Made by a program: the position numbers and the translations under genes. Shown here piece after piece: positions 33,956-42,313 of a stretch of 64,000 bases of DNA (the stretch's first letter is position 1; each line of letters starts with the position of its first letter). Under the pieces are notes generated by a model. The model ran no database searches. It worked only from the letters and a program-made list of their open reading frames with translations, and had not been told where the DNA came from. The stretch is taken from positions 572,769 through 636,768 of the forward strand of contig NZ_JOJE01000005.1 of assembly GCF_000720255.1 (NCBI RefSeq), read 5' to 3'. The stretch comes from Streptomyces griseus subsp. griseus (GTDB lineage: Bacteria > Actinomycetota > Actinomycetes > Streptomycetales > Streptomycetaceae).

Positions 33956-35944
33956 TTACGGAAGGTACTCGAGGTTGTCCCCGTTTCCCCGACCGATAAC
34001 CGCTCCGGTCGGCATCACGATTCCCCTGACCATGCCCAGCTCGACCAAGTCCTGTGGTGTGAGCCGAAGTTGACCGGCTGTCGGCTCCACCTCCTCCGGG
34101 CCGCGCTTCAGGATCGCGGCCGCGAGCTCCGGTGCGATCACCGAGAAGTAACTGTCGGGCGTGGCCCAGGTGTTGCCGGGGGCGGCCAGTGCGAGGGCGC
34201 CGCCGGAGCCGCCCTCGCCGATCACCAGCGTGGTGACCGGCGTCCGCGCGGCGGCCACCGCGCCGAACAGGTCCGCGATCGCCGCACCGGCCCCCTGCCG
34301 CTCCGCCTCCGCGTCGTTGGCCGCGCCCGGTGTGTCCACCAGCGTGAGCACCGGAATCCCGAGCCGGTCGGCGAGCCGGATCAGCCGGGCGGCCGTGCGG
34401 TAGCCCGCCGGGCGCGTCGCCGCCCCGGTCTGCGCCGCGTACGCCACGGTCCGCCCAGAGTGCTCACCGAAACCGCACAGCATGCCCTCGGGGTCACAGC
34501 CCCCGCAGCGGTCACCTGAGAGGGCCACACGATGGGAGAAGTAGGCGTCCAAGTACCGCTCGGCACGGGGCCGTTCCGCATCCCGGGCACGCTGGACGGC
34601 GTCCCAGCCGGAGCGGGGCAAATCCCTGGCACCCAGAGCCTGGGGGAGCGGAGCGGGCTCGGGGCCGGGCGGGGTGACGGTCGGTCCGGGCGTCGGTGGG
34701 GTCTCGGTCGGTCCGGGCGTCGGCGGGGTCTCGGTCGGTCCGGGCGTCGGTGGGGTCTCGCTGGGTCCGGGCGTCAGTGGGTTCGCGGTCGCGCCGGACA
34801 TCGGTGGGGTCTCGGTCGGGCCGGGCGTCGGTGGGGTCTCGCTGGGTCCGGGCGTCGGTGGGGTCTCGCTGGGTCCGGGCGTCGGCGGGTTCACGGTCGG
34901 GCCGGGCGTCAGTGGGTTCGCGGTCGCGCCGGACATCGGCGGGGTCTCGGTCGGTCCGGACGCCGGCGGGTTCATGGTCGGTCCGGGCGTCGGTGGGGTC
35001 TCGGTCGGTCCGGGCGTCGGTGGGGTCTCGCTGGGTCCGGGCGTCGGCGGGGTCTCGCTGGGTCCGGGCGTCAGTGGGTTCGCGGTCGCGCCGGACATCG
35101 GTGGGGTCTCGGTCGGTCCGGGCGTCGGCGGGTTCATGGTCCGGCCGGGCGTCGGTGGGGTCTCGCTGGGGTCGGGCGTCGGTGGGGTCTCGGTCGGTCC
35201 GGACGCCGGCGGAGTCGCGGTCGCGCCGGACACCGGCGGGGGCTCGTGCGGTGGTCCGGTTCCTGTCGTCGGCCTCGTCGTCAGCAGGCGCAGCCACCGC
35301 CCCAGCACCCCCCGCAGCTCCTTCGGGCGGACGACCGTGTCCGCCGAGCCCGCTGCCACCTGGGACTCCGCCGTGTACGCGGTCGGATCGGCGGCCGGAG
35401 GGCGGACGCGGGAGCCGGCGAAGCCGACCTGGGCGGCGGGGAGGGCGAGGATGACGTCGGCGCCCGCACCCAGGGTGGCCCAGCCGCCGCCCGTCGTCGG
35501 GTCCCGCAGGACCGCGACCTGGGGCAGCCCGGCCTCCCGGGTGAGCGCCGACTGCCGGGCCACGCGCTGGAGTTGGGTGAGGGCGAGCATGCCCTCCTGC
35601 ATCCGGCTGCCGCCCGTGGCCACCAGCGGGACGACCGGGAGCCGGTGGGTGCGGGCGTGGGTGTAAGCCGCCTCCAGCCGGTCGCCGGTGCGCTCGCCCA
35701 ACGAGCCGCCCAGGAAGCCGAACTCGAACGCGATCAGCACCGCCCGCACGCCCTCGACGCTCGCGGTGCCGCAGACGACGGACTCCTCCTCGCCGGTGCG
35801 CTCGGCGGCCCGGGCGCGGGCGGCGTCGTATCCCTGCCAGCCGAGCGGGCCGTCGGGCCCGGACAGCCGCTCGGGGTACGGGAGTTCCTCGAAGCGGTCG
35901 GCGACCAGGGCGATCGCCTCGCGCGCCGTCAGGCGGACGCTCAT
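33956..35944 (-). CDS. fused acyl-CoA carboxylase carboxyltransferase (AccD-AccA type) with a long Pro/Thr repeat linker
   Basis: 662 residues. The N-terminal beta-subunit-like crotonase domain (about 1-230) has GFLGGSLGERTGDRL and GGSRMQEGMLALTQLQ. A 189-residue linker of 21 nine-residue units (consensus PGPTETPPT) follows. The C-terminal alpha-subunit-like domain (about 450-662) has GIPVLTLVDTPGAAND, IGEGGSGGALALA and DSYFSVIAPELAAAI. The zinc-finger segment of bacterial AccD is missing. It should transfer carboxyl groups from carboxybiotin to an acyl-CoA, but no biotin protein or biotin carboxylase is nearby. Its start overlaps the matB stop by four bases, so the pair may act together on malonyl- or methylmalonyl-CoA. 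Confidence 0.85.
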   Translation of the reverse strand: MSVRLTAREAIALVADRFEELPYPERLSGPDGPLGWQGYDAARARAAERTGEEESVVCGTASVEGVRAVLIAFEFGFLGGSLGERTGDRLEAAYTHARTHRLPVVPLVATGGSRMQEGMLALTQLQRVARQSALTREAGLPQVAVLRDPTTGGGWATLGAGADVILALPAAQVGFAGSRVRPPAADPTAYTAESQVAAGSADTVVRPKELRGVLGRWLRLLTTRPTTGTGPPHEPPPVSGATATPPASGPTETPPTPDPSETPPTPGRTMNPPTPGPTETPPMSGATANPLTPGPSETPPTPGPSETPPTPGPTETPPTPGPTMNPPASGPTETPPMSGATANPLTPGPTVNPPTPGPSETPPTPGPSETPPTPGPTETPPMSGATANPLTPGPSETPPTPGPTETPPTPGPTETPPTPGPTVTPPGPEPAPLPQALGARDLPRSGWDAVQRARDAERPRAERYLDAYFSHRVALSGDRCGGCDPEGMLCGFGEHSGRTVAYAAQTGAATRPAGYRTAARLIRLADRLGIPVLTLVDTPGAANDAEAERQGAGAAIADLFGAVAAARTPVTTLVIGEGGSGGALALAAPGNTWATPDSYFSVIAPELAAAILKRGPEEVEPTAGQLRLTPQDLVELGMVRGIVMPTGAVIGRGNGDNLEYLP
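34664..35230 (-). repeat. 21 tandem 27-bp repeats inside the carboxyltransferase gene
   Basis: The stretch is exactly 567 bases, 21 units of 27 bases, each coding nine residues such as PGPSETPPT, PGPTETPPT, SGATANPLT or PGPTMNPPA. Unit variants are arranged in higher-order blocks: the order SGATANPLT, PGPSETPPT, PGPSETPPT (or close) recurs. Because the unit length is a multiple of three, all other frames stay open too and give false reading frames on the plus strand. Unit number probably varies among strains. Confidence 0.92.
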
Positions 35945-37386
35945 GACCCCAGCGCCCGCTTCATGATCTTCCCCATGTCGTTGCGCGGGAGCGCGTCCAG
36001 GTACCGGACCACGCGCGGCCGCTTGTGCGGTGCCAGCCGGCCCGCCACATGCGCGGCCAACTCCTCGGCGTCCGGCGGCGACTGCGGATCCGCCGGGACG
36101 ATCCAGGCGACGATCCGCTCACCCAGATCCGCGTCCGGCTCCCCGGTGACGGCGGCCTCCCGCACCCCCGCGTGTTCGAGGAGCGCGTTCTCGATCTCCC
36201 CGGCCCCGATCTTGTAACCGCCGCTCTTGATCAGATCGGTGGCCTTGCGGCCGACGATCCGCACATAGCCGTCCGGATCGCGCACCGCCATGTCACCGGT
36301 GCGGAACCAGCCGTCCGCGGTGAAGGCACCTGCGGTGGCGTCCGGCCGGTTGAGGTACTCGGTGAACAGGTTGGGCCCGCGCACCTGGATCTCGCCGACC
36401 GTCTCACCGTCGTACGACGCCACCGCCGATCCGTCCTCCTCCACCAGCCGCAGCTCCACGCCCGGCAACGGAACGCCGACCGTGCCCGCACGTGCCTCCC
36501 CGTCGGCGCGCACGCTGGTGTTCATCAGCGTCTCCGTCATGCCGTACCGCTCGATCACCCGTCGCCCGGTCGCGGCCGCGATCCGCTCGTGGTCGTGCAC
36601 GGGCAGCGCGGCGGAGCCGGAGACCAGCAGCCGGGCCCCGGAGAGCGCCTTGACCAGCTCGGGCTCGGCGGTCAGGGACTCCGCGACGCGGTGGTACATC
36701 GTCGGCACCCCGAACAGCATGGTCGCGCCCTCGTTCAGCTCCCGGGCCACGCCCTCCGTGGTGAACCGGCCCAGGTGCCGCACGGATCCGCCACGCCGCA
36801 GCGGGCCCAGGATGCCGAGCACCAGCCCGTGCACGTGGAACAGCGGCAGCCCGTGCACCAGCACGTCCTCACCGGTCCACTGCCAGGCGTCGGCGAGCGC
36901 GTCCAGGGTCGTGGCGACGGCACGGCGCGGGATCACGGCACCCTTGGGCGGGCCGGTGGTCCCGGAGGTGTACACGATGAGGGCGGGGTCCTCGTCCCCG
37001 GCCGACGGCTCCGGCAGGGGTGCCCCGGTGCCGTGCACGTCGATGTCGACGCGGGCCAAGTCCCGTACCGGCGTCGGAAGTTCCACACCCGGCTCGGCCA
37101 GCACCACGCTCGGCGCGCTGTCGGACAGGATGTGCCCGAGCTCCTTCTCCCCGGACTTCGGGTTGAGCGGCACGGCGGCCACACCCGCCTCCAGCGCGGC
37201 CACCACCGCGACGGCGGTCTCCAGGGTCGGCGTCGCCCACACGGCGACCCGGCCGCCGCCCGCGATCCGGCCGGCCAGTGCGCCGGCCGCGGCGGCGAGT
37301 TCCGTGTACGTCAGGGACCGGGCACCGAACCGCAGGGCGACCCGCCCCGTCGAACCGCCCGTGAGGGCCGGGAAAAGAGAGGACAC
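35941..37386 (-). CDS. matB: malonyl-CoA/methylmalonyl-CoA synthetase (MatB-like)
   Basis: 481 residues of the acyl-adenylate-forming superfamily. P-loop-like YTSGTTGPPKGAVIPRRAVA, ERYGMTETLMNTSVRADGEA, FRTGDMAVRDPDGYVRIVGR and the C-terminal lysine motif RNDMGKIMKRAL are all present. The text closely matches, from memory, the structurally studied S. coelicolor MatB, including VPLNPKSGEKEL and LPLFHVHGLVLGIL. It joins malonate or methylmalonate to CoA with ATP, supplying extender units. I chose GTG 37386, preceded by GGGAG at eight bases; the ATG at 37401 has no ribosome binding site. It is the first gene of the minus-strand run. Confidence 0.92.
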   Translation of the reverse strand: MSSLFPALTGGSTGRVALRFGARSLTYTELAAAAGALAGRIAGGGRVAVWATPTLETAVAVVAALEAGVAAVPLNPKSGEKELGHILSDSAPSVVLAEPGVELPTPVRDLARVDIDVHGTGAPLPEPSAGDEDPALIVYTSGTTGPPKGAVIPRRAVATTLDALADAWQWTGEDVLVHGLPLFHVHGLVLGILGPLRRGGSVRHLGRFTTEGVARELNEGATMLFGVPTMYHRVAESLTAEPELVKALSGARLLVSGSAALPVHDHERIAAATGRRVIERYGMTETLMNTSVRADGEARAGTVGVPLPGVELRLVEEDGSAVASYDGETVGEIQVRGPNLFTEYLNRPDATAGAFTADGWFRTGDMAVRDPDGYVRIVGRKATDLIKSGGYKIGAGEIENALLEHAGVREAAVTGEPDADLGERIVAWIVPADPQSPPDAEELAAHVAGRLAPHKRPRVVRYLDALPRNDMGKIMKRALGS

Positions 37387-37557
37387 GCGTCTTGCTCCCA
37401 ACTGTCACTGCCTGTCGTTGTCCGCCGCCGCCTGTTGTCGAGGGGCGACCGCCTGCGGGGTACTACCCGAAGCCGGGGACGACCATCACCAGCCACGCCC
37501 CCGAGGGCACCACCACCACGATCCCTCCGTACACCAACGGCTGCCGGAAGAGAAACG

Positions 37558-38625
37558 TCAGGCGCCCGCCGCCTCCACCAGGTCCGCCACCACACAGCTG
37601 ACGTTGTCCGGCCCGCCGGCGTCGTTCGCGGCGCCGATCAGGGACCGTACCGCCTGGTCCGGGTCCGGGGACGCCGTGAGGAGGTCGCGGATGCGGTCGT
37701 CGGGGACGACGGCGGACAGGCCGTCGGAGCACAGCAGGTACCGGTCACCGGGATGGGCGTCGTGCAGGCGCAGGTCGGGGCCGGCGGCGGCGCCGCCCGT
37801 CAGCGCCTTCAGCAGCAGGGCGGGCTGGGGGTGGCTGGTGGCCTCCTCCGGCGTCAGTCGGCCCTCGTCGAGCAGCGACTGCACCACCGTGTGGTCGTGC
37901 GTGATCCGGAACAGCTCACCACCGCGCACCAGGTACGCGCGTGAGTCGCCGATGTGGACGAGAGCCAGCCGGGAGCCCGTCCACAGCAGCGCGGTCAGCG
38001 TGGTGCCGACCTCCTCGGTGCCCTCCGCGATGTCGTGGACCGCCTCGGTCGCGCCGCGCACGGCGTCCTCCAGCAGGTTCAGCACACTGCCCGCCGCCAC
38101 CTCCTCGGTCTCCAGGAACTTCAGCGCCTCCACGGCGGCGCTGCTCGCGGGCCCGCCCGCCGTGCCGAAGCCGTCCGCGACGGCGAGCAGCCGGGCGCCC
38201 GCGTACGCCGTGTCCTGGTTGGCGGGCCGTACCCGGCCCCGGTCGGAGTGGGCGGAGTAACGGAGTTCCAGCATGGTGGTGTCCTTCCTCGGTGTGGCCG
38301 TCAGATGGTCGACGAGGAACGCGGCGAGGTCCCGCCGTGCCGCCGTGTCCGCCTCGACCCGCGCCCAGTGGGCGCGGATCTCGCGGCCGGCGGCCGCCGG
38401 GTCGTGGGCGTGCAGCTCGCACACCTCGCGGATCCGGGCCAGCGGCATGCCGAGCCGTCGCAGCCAGGCCACCAGTCGGGCGCGCTCCAGTTGAGCGAGC
38501 GCGTAGTAGCGGTAGCCGGTGTCCGGATCGACCCGTGCGGGCGGCAGCAGCCCCAGCTCGTCGTAGAGCCGCAGCGCCTTGGGCGACAGTCGGCACGCCT
38601 TGGCGAAGGCTCCGATGGTCAGCAT
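37558..38625 (-). CDS. MerR-type DNA-binding domain fused to a PP2C protein phosphatase
   Basis: 355 residues from ATG 38625, which follows GGAGAGGGG. Residues 1-110 form a MerR winged helix (LTIGAFAKACRLSPKALRLY, DPDTGYRYYALAQLERARLV). From about 118 a PP2C phosphatase follows: SDRGRVRPANQDTAY, LLAVADGFG, HIGDSRAYLV, YLLCSDGLSAVV, GGPDNVSCVV. Metal-binding aspartates (AD, GDSR, SDG, GPDN) are all present, so it should be active on Ser/Thr phosphates. This joins transcription control to dephosphorylation in one chain. The target genes and phosphoproteins are unknown; the kinase at 21.9 kb is too far to assume partnership. Confidence 0.88.
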   Translation of the reverse strand: MLTIGAFAKACRLSPKALRLYDELGLLPPARVDPDTGYRYYALAQLERARLVAWLRRLGMPLARIREVCELHAHDPAAAGREIRAHWARVEADTAARRDLAAFLVDHLTATPRKDTTMLELRYSAHSDRGRVRPANQDTAYAGARLLAVADGFGTAGGPASSAAVEALKFLETEEVAAGSVLNLLEDAVRGATEAVHDIAEGTEEVGTTLTALLWTGSRLALVHIGDSRAYLVRGGELFRITHDHTVVQSLLDEGRLTPEEATSHPQPALLLKALTGGAAAGPDLRLHDAHPGDRYLLCSDGLSAVVPDDRIRDLLTASPDPDQAVRSLIGAANDAGGPDNVSCVVADLVEAAGA

Positions 38626-38778
38626 GTCCCCGCCCCTCTCCCGTTCCGCCACCGATGCTGTGGCTTCACCGAAGGGGAAGGTCAAGCGGGCTGTTCCGGT
38701 TGCGGAGCCGGTTGCTAGCCTGCGAGCCGATCAACCGCTCGTATGCCTGCCTCATGCCTTACGGAGAGGGAGCCCGCC

Positions 38779-39651
38779 GTGCCCCGCATCGCACTCGTCA
38801 CCTGCCGTCCCGGCCCCGAGGTCAGCGTCGACCGGGACCTGCCGGTGCTGGTGGGGGCGCTGCGGGAGGCCGGAGCCGAGGCGAGCGCGGTGTTCTGGGA
38901 CGACCCGGACGCCGACTGGTCCTCCTTCGACCTCGCCGTGATCCGCTCGACCTGGGACTACAGCTGGCGTGCCGACGAGTTCACCGCCTGGGCGGCGAAG
39001 TGCGGTGAGTCGACCCGCCTCGCGAACCCGGTCGACGTGATCCGCTGGAACACCGACAAGCGCTACCTCGGCGACCTCGCTGCGGCCGGCGTGCCCACCG
39101 TCTCGACCCGCTACCTCGCCCCCGGTGAGACGGCCGGCCTCCCCGACGACCACGAGTACGTCATCAAGCCGACCTCCGGCGCCGGCGCCCGCTTCGCCGC
39201 CCGCTACACCCCCGACGAGCACGACACGGCCGTACGGCAGCTCGCGCGCATGCACGCCGAGGGCTTTACCGCGATGATCCAGCCGTACGTGCGGAACATC
39301 GACGTCAGCGGCGAGCGAGCCCTGCAGTTCTTCGGTGGCCGCCTCCTGCACGCCAGCCGCAAGGGCGCGGTCCTGTCGCCCGGCACCCCCTACGACGAGC
39401 GCAAGGTCGCCCACCCCGGCCTCGAACCGTGGCAGCCCACCCCCGCCGAACTTGCCGTCGCCGAACACGCCCTCTCCGCCATGCCCGGCGCCCCTGACCT
39501 CCTCTACGCCCGCGTCGACCTCGTCGACGGCGAGGACGGCGAACCCCGCGTGATGGAGCTGGAACTGGTCGAGCCGAACCTGTTCCTGTCCCTGCACACG
39601 GAGTCGGTGGCGCGGGTGGTCGAAGCGGTCCTGGCCGCAGCCGCCCCCTGA
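38779..39651 (+). CDS. ATP-grasp domain protein of unknown substrate
   Basis: 290 residues from GTG 38779 behind GGAGAGGGAG. It has an N-terminal Rossmann-like part (RIALVTCRPGPEVSVDRDL, VIRSTWDYSWR) and an ATP-grasp core (NTDKRYLGDLAAAGVPTVST, YVIKPTSGAGARFAARY, MIQPYVRNIDVSGERALQFF, metal-binding MELELVEPNLFLSL). This arrangement is found in RimK/glutathione-synthetase-like ligases that join a carboxylate to an amine or thiol. The substrate is not evident. It stands alone on the plus strand and ends in a strong hairpin. Confidence 0.85.
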   Translation: MPRIALVTCRPGPEVSVDRDLPVLVGALREAGAEASAVFWDDPDADWSSFDLAVIRSTWDYSWRADEFTAWAAKCGESTRLANPVDVIRWNTDKRYLGDLAAAGVPTVSTRYLAPGETAGLPDDHEYVIKPTSGAGARFAARYTPDEHDTAVRQLARMHAEGFTAMIQPYVRNIDVSGERALQFFGGRLLHASRKGAVLSPGTPYDERKVAHPGLEPWQPTPAELAVAEHALSAMPGAPDLLYARVDLVDGEDGEPRVMELELVEPNLFLSLHTESVARVVEAVLAAAAP

Positions 39652-39653
39652 AA

Positions 39654-39703
39654 ACGCTGCTCGGGGTGCCGCCGCGATGGCAGCACCCCGAGCGCATCAG
39701 CGT
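39654..39703 (+). terminator. long hairpin terminator after the ATP-grasp gene
   Basis: ACGCTG then CTCGGGGTGC on the left arm pair with GCACCCCGAG and CAGCGT on the right arm, beginning two bases after the stop codon. The inner ten-base stem is perfect. No T-run follows. Confidence 0.7.
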
Positions 39704-40245
39704 TGCCATGGGCAAGCCGATGTCATTTGCCTCGTATCAAGCGAATCGCGACGGCTGTCGCCGTTCCCACGACGGCTCCTGACAGCGCCCAGGGAACGCT
39801 GGGGTGACCGCCGTTGAGCCGGTAGCCGATGAACGCGGCGAGAAGTGTGACAGCAAACGCGAGGATGAATCCGAACTGTCTGGTTCTCAATGTGCACCCG
39901 TCGATGGTCTGGATGGTGGGGTTGGGGGGGTGGGGCCACCCGGGGCGCTGCCGTGACGGCAGCACCGCGAGCGGCCCCTGACAGGTCGAACTTCCCGGCC
40001 TAGTGGAAGTGGAAGGACAGTGCGAATTGGTGCGGGACGCGCGCCGGATGGGACTGTAACGCGCGGGTACCGGGCCGTAGAGCGAGCCGTAGTACTCCAT
40101 GGTCATCTGGTACCGCTCCTGGTAACCGCAGATGGGCAGGATCGTGGGTTCTGGTTCGGAGCGGCCTGGTCCTGACGGGGCGGGGGCGGCGGGCGCCGTC
40201 CTGGTGGACGTGTTTGGCGTTGACGCGAGCGGTAACGCGAAGTCC
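39704..40245. other. 542-bp region with weak coding evidence
   Basis: Apart from a possible small minus-strand membrane peptide at 39723-39890, I see no convincing gene. Base composition is slightly lower in GC than the surroundings, and G-runs occur near 39918-39930. The stretch just before 40246 is the leader of the next plus-strand gene. Confidence 0.5.
39723..39890 (-). CDS. possible small membrane peptide
   Basis: Read from a TTG at 39890, 55 residues with two hydrophobic segments (FGFILAFAVTLLAAFIGY and VPWALSGAVVGTATAVAIRL) and a basic end (RLIRGK). This is what a short two-pass membrane protein looks like, but the start codon is unusual, no good ribosome binding site is visible, and the longer open frame upstream to 40247 does not look like protein. 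No family recognised. Confidence 0.35.
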   Translation of the reverse strand: MRTRQFGFILAFAVTLLAAFIGYRLNGGHPSVPWALSGAVVGTATAVAIRLIRGK

Positions 40246-40674
40246 ATGACTCAATCGAACAGCGGCACGAATCAGGATTCCGCGACGAAGCGAAGTGCGC
40301 CTGCCAAGGCCCGGCAGGCCACGGCGAAGGCGGCTGCTCCCGCGTCGAAGGCCGCGGACAAGGCAGCTGAGAAGTCCGCCGGCGTGGCGTCGGCAACGCG
40401 GGACAAGGCGGAGCGTGCGGCGGGGGCGGGCAGCGCCGTCGCGCACAGGGCGGCCGAGGGTGTCCAGGCCGGCCGCAAGGCCGTCGTCGCCGCCTCGGGA
40501 CAGGCCGTGGCGTCCGCCAGGACGGCATGGACGGTGATCGCCCACCGAAAGCTCCTCGCCGCGGGTGTGGGTGCGGGCCTGTCCGCTCTGGGTGCCACGT
40601 CGTACCTGGCGGGTCGCCGTGCGGGGCGCCGCACGCTCGGGCCGCTCACCCGTCTGGCCGGCGGGCGGATCTGA
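40246..40674 (+). CDS. Ala/Lys-rich helical protein, histone- or phasin-like
   Basis: 142 residues from ATG 40246. The N-terminal two thirds are built from Ala, Lys, Ser and Arg with heptad-like spacing (APAKARQATAKAAAPASKAA, ATRDKAERAAGAGS), suggesting a long amphipathic or coiled helix. A hydrophobic segment (KLLAAGVGAGLSALGATSYL) and a basic tail (GRRAGRRTLGPLTRL) follow. Such composition is seen in histone-like and phasin-like proteins and in membrane-tethered Ala-rich helices. I cannot assign a function. Alternative in-frame starts at 40132 and 40210 exist; the ribosome binding site is weak for all. Confidence 0.5.
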   Translation: MTQSNSGTNQDSATKRSAPAKARQATAKAAAPASKAADKAAEKSAGVASATRDKAERAAGAGSAVAHRAAEGVQAGRKAVVAASGQAVASARTAWTVIAHRKLLAAGVGAGLSALGATSYLAGRRAGRRTLGPLTRLAGGRI

Positions 40675-40848
40675 GGCGCGAGGCGAGCCCCGCCGTCACG
40701 CGTGGCGGGGCCGCCGAGTGACCGCCCTCAGCAAGCGGGAGCGCGGTCCCCGGGCGGGCGGGTGGCGTCGCCCGGAGCCGCCGGCCAGGGCATCGACGAC
40801 GACGCCGGCACCGAGCCCGCATCAGCCGCTGCAAACGACGCGTACTGA

Positions 40849-41424
40849 CTAGCCGCTGACCGCGGTCCGCTGGAGCAGCCCGTACGTGAACTCCGCGGCC
40901 ACCTCGTGGGGGGTTCCCCGGGCGTCCGGCGCGGTGAAGGCGAGGCCCCAGCGGGTGGGGGCGGTGCCCTGGAGCGGGCGGGCGGGGGCGAAGGCGCGGG
41001 CCGCCTCGTCGACCGTGCAGGACCAGGGGGTGAGGTCGTCGAGAGTCCGCAAGGCCGGCGGTTCGGCTCCGGGGGCGCGGACCAGCCACTCGTTCCAGAC
41101 CACGCCGTTCGGGGCGAGCAGGACCTCGAAGCGGAGATCGGGCCAGAGCGGGAGGGGCCAGAACCAGGCCTCGCAGTCCAGGTCGCCGATGCGGCGGGAG
41201 GCCGTGGACTCGGGGGCACCGAGAACCGAACGGTACCGGGACGCGGCGCCGCGGGTGCGGGGCGAGCGGACCATCGCCTGCCAGCGCTTGTTCGCCTCAC
41301 GCATCTCGGCGATCGAGACGCTCAGCTCATGACGGGCGTCCTCCACCAGGCCGGGGTTGTGGTCGGCCATGCGGCGCAGCAGGACCAGCTGGAAGTCGAG
41401 GGGGGTGAGCGGCATGACACCCAT
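40849..41424 (-). CDS. hypothetical protein
   Basis: 191 residues from ATG 41424; ATG 41415 and a longer form to 41460 are alternatives. No signal peptide or membrane segment. A predicted helical N-terminus (LDFQLVLLRRMADHNPGLVE, SIAEMREANKRWQAMVR) precedes a Trp-rich domain (CEAWFWPLPLWPDLRFEVLL, GVVWNEWLVRA). I do not recognise the family. It is divergent from the IclR gene; the promoter assigned to IclR overlaps the longer N-terminal extension, which favours the shorter start. Confidence 0.6.
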   Translation of the reverse strand: MGVMPLTPLDFQLVLLRRMADHNPGLVEDARHELSVSIAEMREANKRWQAMVRSPRTRGAASRYRSVLGAPESTASRRIGDLDCEAWFWPLPLWPDLRFEVLLAPNGVVWNEWLVRAPGAEPPALRTLDDLTPWSCTVDEAARAFAPARPLQGTAPTRWGLAFTAPDARGTPHEVAAEFTYGLLQRTAVSG

Positions 41425-41446
41425 CGTGGCCCAACCCTTCACGGCC

Positions 41447-41475
41447 ATTGCCCGTTCCACCCTCTATGACTAGCC
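41447..41475 (+). promoter_or_regulatory. candidate promoter of the IclR-lactonase operon
   Basis: TTGCCC (41447-41452) and TAGCCT (41470-41475) are 17 bases apart and 65 bases upstream of the IclR GTG. Sequence match only. Confidence 0.45.
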
Positions 41476-41539
41476 TGTGTTCGTCATGCCGATCGCCAGT
41501 TGAAATCTCGAACGTGGCCAACAAGGGAGGGGGACGGTC

Positions 41540-42313
41540 GTGGGACGCCTCGTACCAGCCGTGACCCGGGCTCTCGATATTCTCGAGCTTTTCCTCGACG
41601 GGGACGGGACGCTCTCCGCCCCCGACATCGTGCGCAGGCTCCAGCTGCCGCGCACCACCGTGCACGAGCTGGTCACCACGCTCGCCGCCCGGCAGTACAT
41701 CGTGCCCGTGCAGGGCCAGCCCGGACGCTACCGGCTCGGCGTGCGCCCGTACCAGCTCGGCAGCCGTTACGCCGAGCAGCTCGACCTCGCGGCCGAGGGC
41801 CAGCAGGTCGCCCGCACCGTCGCCGAGACCTGCGACGAGACGGTACACGTGGCGATCCTGGAGGGCACGGACGTCATCTACATCGCCAAGGTCGACTCCA
41901 CGCACGCGGTGCGCATGGTGTCGGCCGCGGGCCGGCGCCTGCCCGCCCACTGCACCTCCGTCGGCAAGATGCTGCTGGCCTCCCTCTCCGAGCCGGAACT
42001 CGCCTCGCGCTACCCGGACAACGCCGACCTGGTCGCCATGACCCCCAACAGCATCACCGAGCCGGACGCTCTGCGGGAGGCCCTGGCGGCGATCCGGCAG
42101 CGGGGCATCGCGGTGGAGAACCGCGAATCCAACCCGGACATCTCGTGCGTGGCCGCCCCGGTCCGGGACCGCACCGGGCAGGTCGTCGCCGCGCTCTCCA
42201 TCTCCATCCCGATGATCCGCTGGAGCGACGACCGCCGGGGCGAGCTGGAGCAGCTCGCCGTCAAGGGCGCCGCCGACCTGTCCGAGCGCCTGGGCTACCG
42301 GAGCGTGGCATGA
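41540..42313 (+). CDS. IclR family transcriptional regulator
   Basis: 257 residues from GTG 41540 after AGGGAGGGGG. The N-terminal winged helix-turn-helix (VTRALDILELFLDGDGTLSA, LPRTTVHELVTTLAARQYIV) is followed by the IclR effector domain (GTDVIYIAKVDSTHAVRMVS, LPAHCTSVGKMLLASL, NPDISCVAAPVRDRTGQVVA). The family usually controls sugar-acid or aromatic degradation genes. The stop overlaps the start of the SMP-30 lactonase gene as ATGA, so the regulator and enzyme are coupled and probably autoregulated. Confidence 0.9.
   Translation: MGRLVPAVTRALDILELFLDGDGTLSAPDIVRRLQLPRTTVHELVTTLAARQYIVPVQGQPGRYRLGVRPYQLGSRYAEQLDLAAEGQQVARTVAETCDETVHVAILEGTDVIYIAKVDSTHAVRMVSAAGRRLPAHCTSVGKMLLASLSEPELASRYPDNADLVAMTPNSITEPDALREALAAIRQRGIAVENRESNPDISCVAAPVRDRTGQVVAALSISIPMIRWSDDRRGELEQLAVKGAADLSERLGYRSVA

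Noticed and set aside
34674..35666. repeat-rich plus-strand frames (GVGGVSVGP type)
   Set aside because: The 27-bp repeat is a multiple of three, so all frames remain open; the minus frame alone joins two real carboxyltransferase domains.
39697..39939. 80-residue minus-strand frame overlapping the small membrane peptide
   Set aside because: No ribosome binding site and no hydrophobic or domain pattern; the other frame is more protein-like.
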